Below the pieces are notes generated by a model that was not told the DNA's origin, made no database searches, and worked only from the letters and a program-made list of their open reading frames with translations. Below, one piece after another: positions 46,319 through 54,876 of a stretch of 64,000 nucleotides of DNA. This DNA is from GCA-2697345 sp002697345 (GTDB lineage Bacteria > Pseudomonadota > Alphaproteobacteria > Rhodobacterales > Rhodobacteraceae). The DNA lies in assembly GCA_943787605.1 (NCBI GenBank), contig CALSNB010000001.1, positions 186,001 through 250,000 of the forward strand, given 5' to 3'. A program made the position numbers and the translations under genes. How positions within the stretch are numbered: position 1 is the stretch's first letter; each line of letters opens with the position of its first letter.

Positions 46319-48522
46319 GTGAACGAGAATCTATATTCAAAATATTTGCCTATAACTGGTTATTTAGATAATGTTTCTGGTAGGCCGGGTGATAGTTTTG
46401 ATGTTAAAGTTAGTGCTCAAGGTATAGATGAATATAAAGCAGATGTAGTGAGAATTATATGCGCTGATCCTAACCCTGAAGGGCCAGGGTTAAGATATGA
46501 GGCGCAAAAATTTGACCTTGCAGGATGTTATCCGCCTCGGAGCCAGCTTATTGATTTAGGGTCTTATGGTGAAGTGCCTGCGAACTCGTGTTTTGTTGCG
46601 CCAAAAATGTTAATTGGACTTTTAATACAACCGGGAATTTTAAGAAGTTCACCATCTGTTTTGGCTGCGTCTCAAAACTCAATTGGTGATGGGTGGGTTT
46701 TAGAGTTAAACAAGCAGGAAATAAAATTTAGCTATAAATCAACTAATGGTTCACTTGAAAGTATAGCTCTTAGAACTTCGATTAAGTGTTCGTCTTGGTA
46801 CCATATTTGGGCAGGTTACGATGTTTTGGAGGGTCGATTACTTCTTGGATGCCAAAGTAAATCTGATGGAACTTTAAGTGTTCAAGAACGCAATGTGAGC
46901 TAAATAGGGTAGGTGATTGTTCAAAATTAACTTTTGCCGCAAAAAAAACAGACAATCAATCTGCCGATCATTTCAATGGACGTATAGAAGACCCAGTTCT
47001 ATATGCTAAATTACCAGTAAGAGAATGCCCGCCTACACTTCCAGATGAGGCAGGGGATGGTGAAATAGTTGCTTGGTGGGATTTCTCAATTGGGATAGAA
47101 ACTCAGACTTTAGTAGACCGTGGTTCAAGGGGATTGGGAGGTCGATTAGTAAATATACCTTATCGTGGAATGCGTGGTATAAACTGGACAGGGAGATTTA
47201 TGCACTGGCGGGACTCTCCACGCGAATATGCGGCGATTCATTTTCATGAAGATGACTTACATGATTGTGGTTGGGATACAGATTTTTCCTTTAAGATTCC
47301 GTCCTCAGCGAAAAGTGGGGTGTATGGGCTTAGACTAAGGCAAGGGTCTAGTGAAGATATTCTTCCATTTTATATATTACCAGCTAATGATAAAAAGAAG
47401 AATAAGATATGTTATCTAGCATCTACATTCACGTATCAAGCTTACGCTAACCACGCTCGAGGGAATTGTGATCAGCAAATGCGGAGCCGGATGAGAGATT
47501 GGGGTGCAAACCCACATAATCCTGATGATTACCCTGTTTATGGTAAATCAACTTATAATTTTCATCCAGATGGAACTGGTACTTCTATTTCATCGAGGCT
47601 TCGTCCTGTTTTGACTCATCGTCCGGGGTATTTAACCTTTATGGATAATGCAGGATCAGGCCTCAGACATTTCTCTGCAGATTCACATTTGTTAAATTGG
47701 TTTGAAGACTCGCATATTGATTTTGATGTGATTACTGATGAGGATTTAGACAATGAAGGCTTAAGCTTGATATCTAGTTATAGTACAATAATAACGGGCT
47801 CTCATCCAGAGTATCATACGGCTCGTATGTTGGATTGCTTGCAGTCATATAGAGATCAAGGTGGTAAATTCATCTATTTAGGTGGGAATGGGTTTTACTG
47901 GAAGATTACACGAATACCATCTTTACCGGGTGTAATTGAACTGCGTAGGGCAGAGGGGGGCATTCGAGCCTGGGCAACTGCCCCAGGAGAGTCTTACCAC
48001 CAATTGGACGGTGAGTATGGCGGCTTATGGCGAAGAAATGGTCGACCGCCACAAAAATTAGCTGGAGTTGGTTTTTCTGCTCAAGGTTTGTTCGAGGGTT
48101 CGTATTATCGGCGGATGCCTGATAGCTATAAACTAGAAGCTGACTGGGTTTTTGAGGGTGTGACAGAGGAGAAGCTTGGGGATTATGGTTTAAGTGGTGG
48201 AGGGGCTGCTGGTTTTGAATTAGATCGTGCTGACTTCGCTCTAGGAACGCCTGAGGGAACTTTTATACTTGCTAGAAGTGAAAATCATAGTGACAGTTTT
48301 GTAACCGTACCAGAGGAACTTCTGAGTCATATTAATACTGTTACTGGAGAAGACCCGGCTGATCTTATAAGGGCTGAAATAGTTTATGGTAAATTACCAA
48401 ATGGAGGAGAAATTTTTTCTGTAGGTTCCATTTGTTTTTGTGGAAGCCTAAATTATAACAATGGTAATAATGGAGTTTCTAAGATGTTAAGAAATGTAGT
48501 TCGGCGATTCGCAGGAGTTTAA
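46319..48522 (+). pseudogene. Dimethylformamidase large-subunit paralogue, one frameshift
   Basis: The first frame (GTG 46319 to 46903) and the second (to 48522) are parts of one DMFase large-subunit homologue. Between 46867 and 47133 the second frame is already open and reads NRVGDCSKLTFAAKKTDN, HFNGRIEDPVLYA and IVAWWDFS, homologous to the intact copy at 58595-60748. Adding one base in 46867-46903 gives 2205 nt, 734 residues. TYQAYANH, HRPGYLTF, SHPEYHTARMLDC, YLGGNGFYWK and GLWRRNGRPPQKL mirror the intact copy. Where that copy has Glu (STEMWDA), this one has Arg (TARMLDC), a position that spacing suggests is the iron ligand Glu of Paracoccus DMFase. No small-subunit gene adjoins it. It may act on another amide or be losing function. 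Confidence 0.83.
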
Positions 48523-48523
48523 T

Positions 48524-49552
48524 CTATCCAGAACGTGTTTCACTGACCGCACTTAACTCTTCAAATAAATGCGCATGTTCTGAAATGAGTTCTAGGAGAT
48601 CTTCTTTTTTTAATTTAAGTAATTTTACCTCTTGTGCAGAGGTAATTGATGCATTGCGAACTTCATTTTTTAATAAGCCCCTCTCTCCAAAGTAATCACC
48701 TGCACCTAAAGTAATAGGATCGCTTAGTTCAACTTTTACTGACCCAAACTCAATAATATACATTGCGTCAGCATCATCGCCTTTAGTAATAATTTTTTTT
48801 CCAGCAGGTAATAAAGCAGCTTGGAGCTTAGAGTTAATCTTTCCAATTGCACCAACTGGAAGCTTTTCAAAAAGAGGTATGCTTGATATCGTTTCTAAAG
48901 AAATTAGAAAATTTCTTTTTTGAATCTCTTCGTAATAAGCAGATGCTAAGATAGCGACTGGTAAGGCAAAAATACCGATCCCCAAAAACATTGTTAGTGA
49001 GGCTAATAATTTACCAAGGCTAGTGACTGGGGTAATACCTCCACCTACTGTTGTTAGTGTAGTGATGCCATACCACATTGAAGAAAGAATGCTTCCAAAT
49101 GCCTCTGGGTATATATCTTTTTCTAAGAAATGAATTAATGTTGAAAAAACTAAAAGAACAGATACAACCATGATTTGCGAACCTAATAGAGCATATCGTT
49201 GTTTATATACTGTCTTAATCAAAATGTTTGAGGGCAGTAAAATTTCGTGATTACTAAAGGATGAATATGCACGAAATAGACGTAACATTCTAAAGTCTAG
49301 GATACCCACGAAATAATAATTTATTAGGACAATGGCATCAAGAGTACTCAAAAATGTTAGCTTACGCTCTAAGTAAAACCGTAAACAAAGTTCAACTACA
49401 AACAATAGCATTGATATTTTATAAAAATTTTCAAATAGTGGAAAGTCTATTATTGTAGTGCCAGATGAAAAAACTTGATGAATGAGGTTTAATACTATGA
49501 GTAACCCAAAAAATGGCCTTAAATACTTATCAAAGAAGTGAATATAATTCAT
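48524..49552 (-). CDS. Cyclic-nucleotide-binding potassium-channel-like protein
   Basis: The 342-residue membrane protein has about five or six hydrophobic segments (FFGLLIVLNLIHQVF, ISMLLFVVELCLRF, IVLINYYFVGIL, IMVVSVLLVFSTLI, TMFLGIGIFALPVAILASAY), a pore loop and a C-terminal CNB domain. The pore reads WYGITTLTTVGGG where potassium channels have TVGYG. The CNB domain (residues about 230-340) has FGERGLLKNEVRNASITS, the phosphate-binding cassette with Gly-Glu and Arg. It resembles MloK1-type prokaryotic channels, but the S4-like segment (DFRMLRLFRAYSSF) has few charges. It is the only clear integral membrane protein in the window. A nucleotide cyclase gene lies 1.3 kb away. Confidence 0.87.
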   Translation of the reverse strand: MNYIHFFDKYLRPFFGLLIVLNLIHQVFSSGTTIIDFPLFENFYKISMLLFVVELCLRFYLERKLTFLSTLDAIVLINYYFVGILDFRMLRLFRAYSSFSNHEILLPSNILIKTVYKQRYALLGSQIMVVSVLLVFSTLIHFLEKDIYPEAFGSILSSMWYGITTLTTVGGGITPVTSLGKLLASLTMFLGIGIFALPVAILASAYYEEIQKRNFLISLETISSIPLFEKLPVGAIGKINSKLQAALLPAGKKIITKGDDADAMYIIEFGSVKVELSDPITLGAGDYFGERGLLKNEVRNASITSAQEVKLLKLKKEDLLELISEHAHLFEELSAVSETRSG

Positions 49553-49581
49553 TTAGTCTCCATTAGGTATTTAGTTTTGTA

Positions 49582-50631
49582 TTAATTAAAAAAGTCTTTC
49601 AGTTCATTAATTACAAGATCACCTTCCTCGTGGCCATAACCTAGATGGGTTACAAGTCGAATTTTATTATTTCCTGAACCAATCAAAATACCTTTATTTT
49701 GCAGATGCTTTCGCATGCTTTCAGCAATTCCTCCTTTAATATCCATAAATATCATGTTGGTTTCAACCATATCAACATTAACATTAATATTAGGAAATTG
49801 GTTTAGTTGCTCTGCTAGCCTTAACGCATTCTGATGGTCGGCATCCATTCTTTCGACATTATTTTTTAATGCATATAATCCGGCAGCAGCCATTACTCCC
49901 ACTTGCCGCATGGCGCCACCTAAAAGTTTTCTATTTCTATGAGCCTGCTTTATGAAAGTCTTTGAGCCTGCCAAAATTGTACCCATAGGAGCGCCAAGTC
50001 CTTTGGAAAGACATAATGAAACGGAGTCTACATTTCTAAGCATGTCTGAAACATCTATATTAAGCTTAACAGTTGCGTTCATTAACCTTGCTCCATCGAG
50101 ATGAACAACGAGTCCATGTTTTTTACCACAGTTTGCTAGATCATTAATCTCTGAAACAGTTTGGACCATGCCGTCATGAGTGTTTTCTAGAGACAACATT
50201 TTTGTGATTGCGTAGTGAGAGTCGTTAGGCTTAATCTTTCCAACCACATCGCTAATGTCTAAGCCACCCTTACTATTTTTTGAGATAGGAGCAAACATGA
50301 TTCCACCAAGAACTGAAGCACCTCCAGCCTCTGAATCAAAAATGTGATAATGCTCACCTGTTATGATTTCTTCACCTCGCTGGCAATGCGTTAGCATTGC
50401 ACATAGGTTTGATTGAGTACCGCTTGCTAAGAATAGAGCATCTTCTTTGCCAAGTAATTTAGCTGCAAATTCCTGGAGCTCGTTTGCCGTAGGATCATCG
50501 CCATAGACGTCATCACCGACGGAGGCATTTACCATAGCGTCTAACATACCGCGCGTTGGTTTTGTGACGGTATCACTTCGCATATCAATCATAGGATTAT
50601 TAATAGATTGAATCATATTTGCGTAATTCAT
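49582..50631 (-). CDS. ltaE: Low-specificity L-threonine aldolase
   Basis: The 349-residue PLP enzyme cleaves L-threonine (and allo-threonine) to glycine and acetaldehyde. MIDMRSDTVTKPTRGMLDAM and VGDDVYGDDPTANELQE are the family start, FLASGTQSNLCAML the cofactor phosphate loop, VHLDGARLMNA the Asp contact and SLCLSKGLGAPMGTIL the Schiff-base Lys. ATG 50631 follows TTGGAGCATCCGA. Residues before the MIDMRSDT core form a short extension of 13. It lies 29 nt upstream of the channel gene on the same strand, and diverges from the cyclase. Symbol given by family, not by strict orthology. Confidence 0.9.
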   Translation of the reverse strand: MNYANMIQSINNPMIDMRSDTVTKPTRGMLDAMVNASVGDDVYGDDPTANELQEFAAKLLGKEDALFLASGTQSNLCAMLTHCQRGEEIITGEHYHIFDSEAGGASVLGGIMFAPISKNSKGGLDISDVVGKIKPNDSHYAITKMLSLENTHDGMVQTVSEINDLANCGKKHGLVVHLDGARLMNATVKLNIDVSDMLRNVDSVSLCLSKGLGAPMGTILAGSKTFIKQAHRNRKLLGGAMRQVGVMAAAGLYALKNNVERMDADHQNALRLAEQLNQFPNINVNVDMVETNMIFMDIKGGIAESMRKHLQNKGILIGSGNNKIRLVTHLGYGHEEGDLVINELKDFFN

Positions 50632-50829
50632 TCGGATGCTCCAATATTGTCTGAATTAGTTTTTGAGATTATAAAAATTTGGTTCCTAGTACGATAATGT
50701 TAGTATTTTTATATTGGCTCCTTACATGTTTATCAATGAGGCGGATCTTGATGATCTGTTGCGTTTTTATTGAAATAGTGACATTTTGTTTTAAATACTC
50801 TTATAAAACTGGTCTGGGGGTTTTGTCGA

Positions 50830-52572
50830 ATGGAAAGAAAGCTTAGCACGATTTTGGCATTAGATGTCGTTGGCTTTAGTAAGTTGATGGCGACCGATGA
50901 AGACATGACCTTGGCTATTTTAAGACAACGAAGAGAACTAATAGATCAAATAATTATTGAACATGGTGGCCGAATGTTTGGGTCTGCTGGTGACAGCGTA
51001 ATTTCTGAATTTGCTAGTCCAGTTAAAGCAACCGAATGTGCGGTAAAAATTCAGTCAAAAATGCTAGCTATAAATGAAAATATTCCTGAGAGTCAAAAGA
51101 TGCGATTTAGGGTAGGAATTAATATTGGTGATGTAATGATTTCTGATGACAACCTTTTTGGAGATGCAATTAATGTTGCAGCTAGGCTAGAGGCAGAAGC
51201 ACAACCTGAAGGAATTTGTATATCTAAGTCTGTCTTTGAGATGGTCAGTGATAAAGTAAAAGCTTCGTTTGAAAACGCTGGTAAACTAGAGTTGAAAAAT
51301 ATTGAATTACCAGTTGAGGCATACTTTGTCATCCAAAGTAAGGGAGCAGCTCGCTTCTTACAACATAGTGATACGCCAGCGTTAAAATTAGAAAAGGCCG
51401 AAGCAGGATCACTTGCTGTGACAATGTTCAAGAGTTTAAGCAGTGATGAAGAACAAGGTTACTTTTGTGAAGGATTTTCTGAAGATCTTGTATCAGCGTT
51501 ATCACGGTTCAACAAATTTTTTGTGGTATCAACCGCTGCAAGTTTTGCCTATAGAGATAAGTCAAAATCTCCAAAAGAAATAGGTCAAGAGCTTGGCGTT
51601 CGGTATATTCTTGAAGGAAGTGTAAGAAAACTCGGTTCTAAAATGAGGATAAGTGCAAGTCTTATAGCGGCAGAAAGAGAGAATACAGTTTGGTCAAATA
51701 AGTTTGACACCACTATGGACGAAATTTTTGATATTCAAGATGAACTTGTGGAAACGATTGTATCAACTTTGGTTGGTAGAGTTGAAGCTGAAGAAGAAAA
51801 ACAATTAAGTCTGGTTCGACCAGAAAATTTAGCTGCTTACGATTTAGTTCTGCAAGGTTTAGTTCATCATCGGCGAAGTGGTGTCACGCAGGAAAATGCT
51901 CAACTTGCCTATGATCATTTCTCTAAAGCTACTAAATTAGATCCAAATTATGCTAGGGCACATGCATGGAAAGCTTGCTCTCTTTCAAACCTTGTTTCTT
52001 GGAAGCCTGATGCGATAGATTTTGATTGGTTTGCTGAGTGTAATAAGTCTGTTTCAAAGGCTTTAGAAATTGATGGGAATGATCCTGAAGCACATAGAAT
52101 TATGGGGGCAATAAAGTTAAATCAACGGGATTATCAAGCATCTAGGTATCACCATGATAAGGCAAAAAGTCTTTGCCCTAGTGATTATTATATAAGTGCA
52201 AAATGCGCAGAAGCATACTACTACATGGGGGATCCTCAAGAGGCGCTTGAGGAAATTAAAAGAGCAATGAGGCTTAATCCTTTTTGTCCAGATTTAGTGT
52301 TTGAGGATGAGGGAATAATACATTTTTGGTTGGAGAGTTATTATGAGGCGCTGGAGAGTTTTAACAAATTAAAATCTCCAACAGTAAAAAGTCTTTTCTA
52401 TTCTGCCGCAACTCAAGCAAAACTCAAAAACAAAGAAAAAGCTCAAGAGACATTATCACAAGCTTTTACCCAATCAGGATTATCTTTAGAGCAATTTATT
52501 GAATCTCAAAAATATAAAAACCAAGAACAAACCGATGATTTGTGTGTTACTATTGGATCCATAATTGATTAG
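50830..52572 (+). CDS. Class III nucleotide cyclase with FlgO/TolB-N-like and TPR domains
   Basis: The 580-residue protein joins three parts. Residues about 1-170 are a class III adenylate/guanylate cyclase: STILALDVVGFSKLM and GSAGDSVISEF give the two metal Asp, and DAINVAARLEAEA gives the Asn/Arg transition-state pair and the purine-selecting Asp. The position usually Lys before GDS is not Lys here, as in a large alphaproteobacterial group. Residues about 195-320 form an outer-membrane-lipoprotein-like domain (YFCEGFSEDLVSALSRF, GVRYILEGSVRKLGSKMRIS), and the remainder holds TPR repeats. No membrane segment is seen. GGGGGTTTTGTCGA precedes the ATG. A CNB-domain channel lies nearby on the other strand. 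Confidence 0.88.
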   Translation: MERKLSTILALDVVGFSKLMATDEDMTLAILRQRRELIDQIIIEHGGRMFGSAGDSVISEFASPVKATECAVKIQSKMLAINENIPESQKMRFRVGINIGDVMISDDNLFGDAINVAARLEAEAQPEGICISKSVFEMVSDKVKASFENAGKLELKNIELPVEAYFVIQSKGAARFLQHSDTPALKLEKAEAGSLAVTMFKSLSSDEEQGYFCEGFSEDLVSALSRFNKFFVVSTAASFAYRDKSKSPKEIGQELGVRYILEGSVRKLGSKMRISASLIAAERENTVWSNKFDTTMDEIFDIQDELVETIVSTLVGRVEAEEEKQLSLVRPENLAAYDLVLQGLVHHRRSGVTQENAQLAYDHFSKATKLDPNYARAHAWKACSLSNLVSWKPDAIDFDWFAECNKSVSKALEIDGNDPEAHRIMGAIKLNQRDYQASRYHHDKAKSLCPSDYYISAKCAEAYYYMGDPQEALEEIKRAMRLNPFCPDLVFEDEGIIHFWLESYYEALESFNKLKSPTVKSLFYSAATQAKLKNKEKAQETLSQAFTQSGLSLEQFIESQKYKNQEQTDDLCVTIGSIID

Positions 52573-52586
52573 GCCTAAAGTCTAAG

Positions 52587-53204
52587 CTATATGACTCGAA
52601 ACCAACAATATAAAAACTGTTGACTGGTATTAAACGGGGTGTGATGCTCTTCCAGCTTACTTCCTAAAAGTTTAAAATTTGTACCAAGCTCTTTATCTAA
52701 CTTTGCCGCACTATAACGTTCAACAGTTAACCCACTACATTTCAGAGGTCCATCTGGCCCAAAAGTGGCTATTACTAGGTGACCACCTTTTTTAACTGCT
52801 TTATATAATAAATTTTTATATTTTATCCTGCTTTCAATGTCAGTTAGAAAGTGAAATACTGCTCTGTCGTGCCATAAATCAAATTGGTTATCCGAGAACT
52901 TATAATCGGTAATGTCACCAATATGCCATCCTATCTTATCAAGGTGACTCTCTAGTCTTTTTTGTAAAAATTTTATGGCTGACGGAGATATGTCTATTAC
53001 GCTTAGATTAGTATGTCCCTTTATAATTAGGTCATCTAATAGAGTTGACTCTCCTCCACCAATATCAATTATTGACTTATCAAGATCAGTATTAAGTTTA
53101 CTGATTATGGATAGTGAACTTTTTAGATGAGAAGTATACCAGCTGACAGAATCAAAGTTTTTTGTTTGGTACACTTTTTCCCAGTGGGCGTTATTTGAAT
53201 TCAC
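52587..53204 (-). CDS. Class I SAM-dependent methyltransferase
   Basis: The 205-residue protein begins AHWEKVYQTKNFDSVSWY and has the SAM-binding motif I SIIDIGGGESTLLDDLI, acidic motif II SVIDISPSAIKF and motif III LWHDRAVFHFLTD. It resembles small thiopurine/UbiE-like methyltransferases found across proteobacteria. The substrate is unknown. GTG 53204 is used as the start because AGGAGCTTAT precedes it and no ATG is present before the domain. A 12-bp palindrome lies 34 bp upstream. It converges on the cyclase gene. Confidence 0.83.
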   Translation of the reverse strand: MNSNNAHWEKVYQTKNFDSVSWYTSHLKSSLSIISKLNTDLDKSIIDIGGGESTLLDDLIIKGHTNLSVIDISPSAIKFLQKRLESHLDKIGWHIGDITDYKFSDNQFDLWHDRAVFHFLTDIESRIKYKNLLYKAVKKGGHLVIATFGPDGPLKCSGLTVERYSAAKLDKELGTNFKLLGSKLEEHHTPFNTSQQFLYCWFRVI

Positions 53205-53237
53205 ATAAGCTCCTATTGGTAAAATTCTTTTGTCGTT

Positions 53238-53249
53238 GTTATTAATAAC
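53238..53249. repeat. 12-bp perfect palindrome upstream of the methyltransferase gene
   Basis: GTTATTAATAAC is a perfect inverted repeat, 34 bp before the GTG start of the methyltransferase and 234 bp before the TetR gene. The size and place suit an operator, possibly for the TetR-type regulator. At this A+T content short AT palindromes occur by chance, so the call is weak. Confidence 0.3.
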
Positions 53250-53483
53250 CTAATCTTATTTTATAAAAGTAACTAGTATAATTGATAAAATTTGAGTTTT
53301 TTATAAATATATCAGCGCTATTTAACATAATTTCTATTCCTGAGTTGGCCTAAGAACAACTAATTCAAGTGTGGATTATTTTTTAATAAATTATCATATA
53401 ATGATTAAATGCGAAAAATTCTGGTAAACACCTAAAAAATTGTTTATTTATTACCTGTTAAATAGTTATGTGTTGGGTTCAAA

Positions 53484-54089
53484 ATGATAAATCGTAAAAT
53501 AAGGGGTAGGCCTCGGAAGGCGACAAGGGAAGACCTTTCATTCCGTGCTATGGAGATTTATCGTCATCAAGGGTTTTCTAGAGTATCTTTTAATGAAATT
53601 TGCCGACAGTTAGATATAGCCAAACCGAGTATCTATAGAAATTTTGGAAGTGAAGAGGGTTTGATTACTTCTGCGCTGGAGTTACATGGTTTAGATATTT
53701 TAGAGAAACTTAATAATATTATTCAAACTGATGAAAATTTTTTAGATCAATTAGAGAAACTGCAAGATTTTTTTATTAATATTCCTTTAGCTTATAATCA
53801 GGGTTGTCTTATTCTCCAAGCACGACGTATTCAGGGAGATCTTAGCAACGAGGCAGTTGAATTGTTAATCTCTATTGAGCAAAAATTTGTAAAAACTCTT
53901 GAATTATGGATAAAGTCAGCCATTAGGTTAAAGGAAGTGAATAAAAATTTGAAACCCCGTATAGGAGCGCATCTTATTTTGTCATTAATAGGTTTTTGTC
54001 AAACAGCCATTTCTGGTGGTAAGTCTACTAATGATGTGCGTGAAGTCATGTCACTTTCGTTATTGTCACTGACATCCCCGCAAGCTTAG
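53484..54089 (+). CDS. TetR-family transcriptional regulator
   Basis: The 201-residue repressor has a basic N-terminal tail (NRKIRGRPRKATRED), then AMEIYRHQGFSRVSFNEICRQLDIAKPSIYRNFGSEEGLI, the TetR helix-turn-helix with its KPSIYRNF recognition end. The C-terminal helical ligand domain contains FFINIPLAYNQGCLILQARRIQ, where a Cys sits as in TetR proteins of the oxidant/electrophile-sensing group. It diverges from the methyltransferase gene and precedes an HD-domain gene by 25 nt. Ligand unknown; target could be the divergent methyltransferase gene. Confidence 0.87.
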   Translation: MINRKIRGRPRKATREDLSFRAMEIYRHQGFSRVSFNEICRQLDIAKPSIYRNFGSEEGLITSALELHGLDILEKLNNIIQTDENFLDQLEKLQDFFINIPLAYNQGCLILQARRIQGDLSNEAVELLISIEQKFVKTLELWIKSAIRLKEVNKNLKPRIGAHLILSLIGFCQTAISGGKSTNDVREVMSLSLLSLTSPQA

Positions 54090-54114
54090 ACAACTTTCGA
54101 AAAGGATACTTTTA

Positions 54115-54786
54115 TTGGCTTGGAAGAAAAGTAAAGATAAAGAATCAGATGGTTTTTTTATCGAGAAAAGCTCCTTAAAACCCATGGAAACCTTAGAAAA
54201 CTTATCAAATAACTCCAATTATTGGAGGGCAAAGACTGAAGGTCATGCGTATATTCCAAAGAATGAAACAACTGAACTTGCGTTTCCAAAATTTTCTGAA
54301 ATCTTAAATCAAAAGTTTTTTGAATATTTGGCCGAACAGTTTTCTTTGGATCACAACGGAGCTCATGGCTATCATCACTGGTTGAGAGTCTTATACAATG
54401 GTCGTTTACTTTGTAGTCGAAACTCCGCTAATATAAAAGTAGTTGAGCTTTTCTCCTTACTGCACGATAGCAAGCGGAGTAACAAAAAGTCTGATCCTGA
54501 ACATGGAGAGCGAGCAGCTATATTTGCCGAAACTATGCGGGGCACTTGGTTTACAGTCACTGACAAAGAACTGCAGTTATTGCAAGATGCATGCATTCTT
54601 CATTCCGAAGGGTTACGAGATAAAGATGTGACTATACAAACTTGTTGGGATGCTGACCGTTTAGATAATTATTATACCGAAGTTGACCTTAATTTCTCTT
54701 TACTTAGCGATGATTTGGCAAAACAGGAATTGATAATTTTTGAGGCGGGTCAAAGGGCTCTTATGCAGGCCTTTAAGTCAGCTTAA
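54115..54786 (+). CDS. HD-domain protein (putative phosphohydrolase)
   Basis: The 223-residue protein has the metal-dependent HD layout: HGYHHWLRVL (first His, about residue 85), LFSLLHDSKRSNKKSDPEHGERAA (His-Asp, about 122-130) and TCWDADRLDNYY (last Asp, about 185). The KRSNKKSDPEH insertion and the WDADRLD end match small HD proteins of unknown substrate. The start is TTG 54115, supported by AAAAGGATACTTTTA just before it. It is downstream of the TetR gene and convergent with hyuB. Activity could be on nucleotides or phosphate esters; it is not a GAF- or GGDEF-linked c-di-GMP enzyme. Confidence 0.8.
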   Translation: MAWKKSKDKESDGFFIEKSSLKPMETLENLSNNSNYWRAKTEGHAYIPKNETTELAFPKFSEILNQKFFEYLAEQFSLDHNGAHGYHHWLRVLYNGRLLCSRNSANIKVVELFSLLHDSKRSNKKSDPEHGERAAIFAETMRGTWFTVTDKELQLLQDACILHSEGLRDKDVTIQTCWDADRLDNYYTEVDLNFSLLSDDLAKQELIIFEAGQRALMQAFKSA

Positions 54787-54876
54787 GCCACTATACCTAG
54801 ATTAACACTTATTTTTTAATTTATCTAAAAAAATGATACAAAAGTTTCTTATCAAACAGATAGTTATATTGAGACT

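Noticed and set aside
46319..48522. Reading the DMFase paralogue as two separate proteins
   Set aside because: The downstream frame is open with homologous sequence well before its first ATG, and restored length equals the intact copy; two genes are unlikely.
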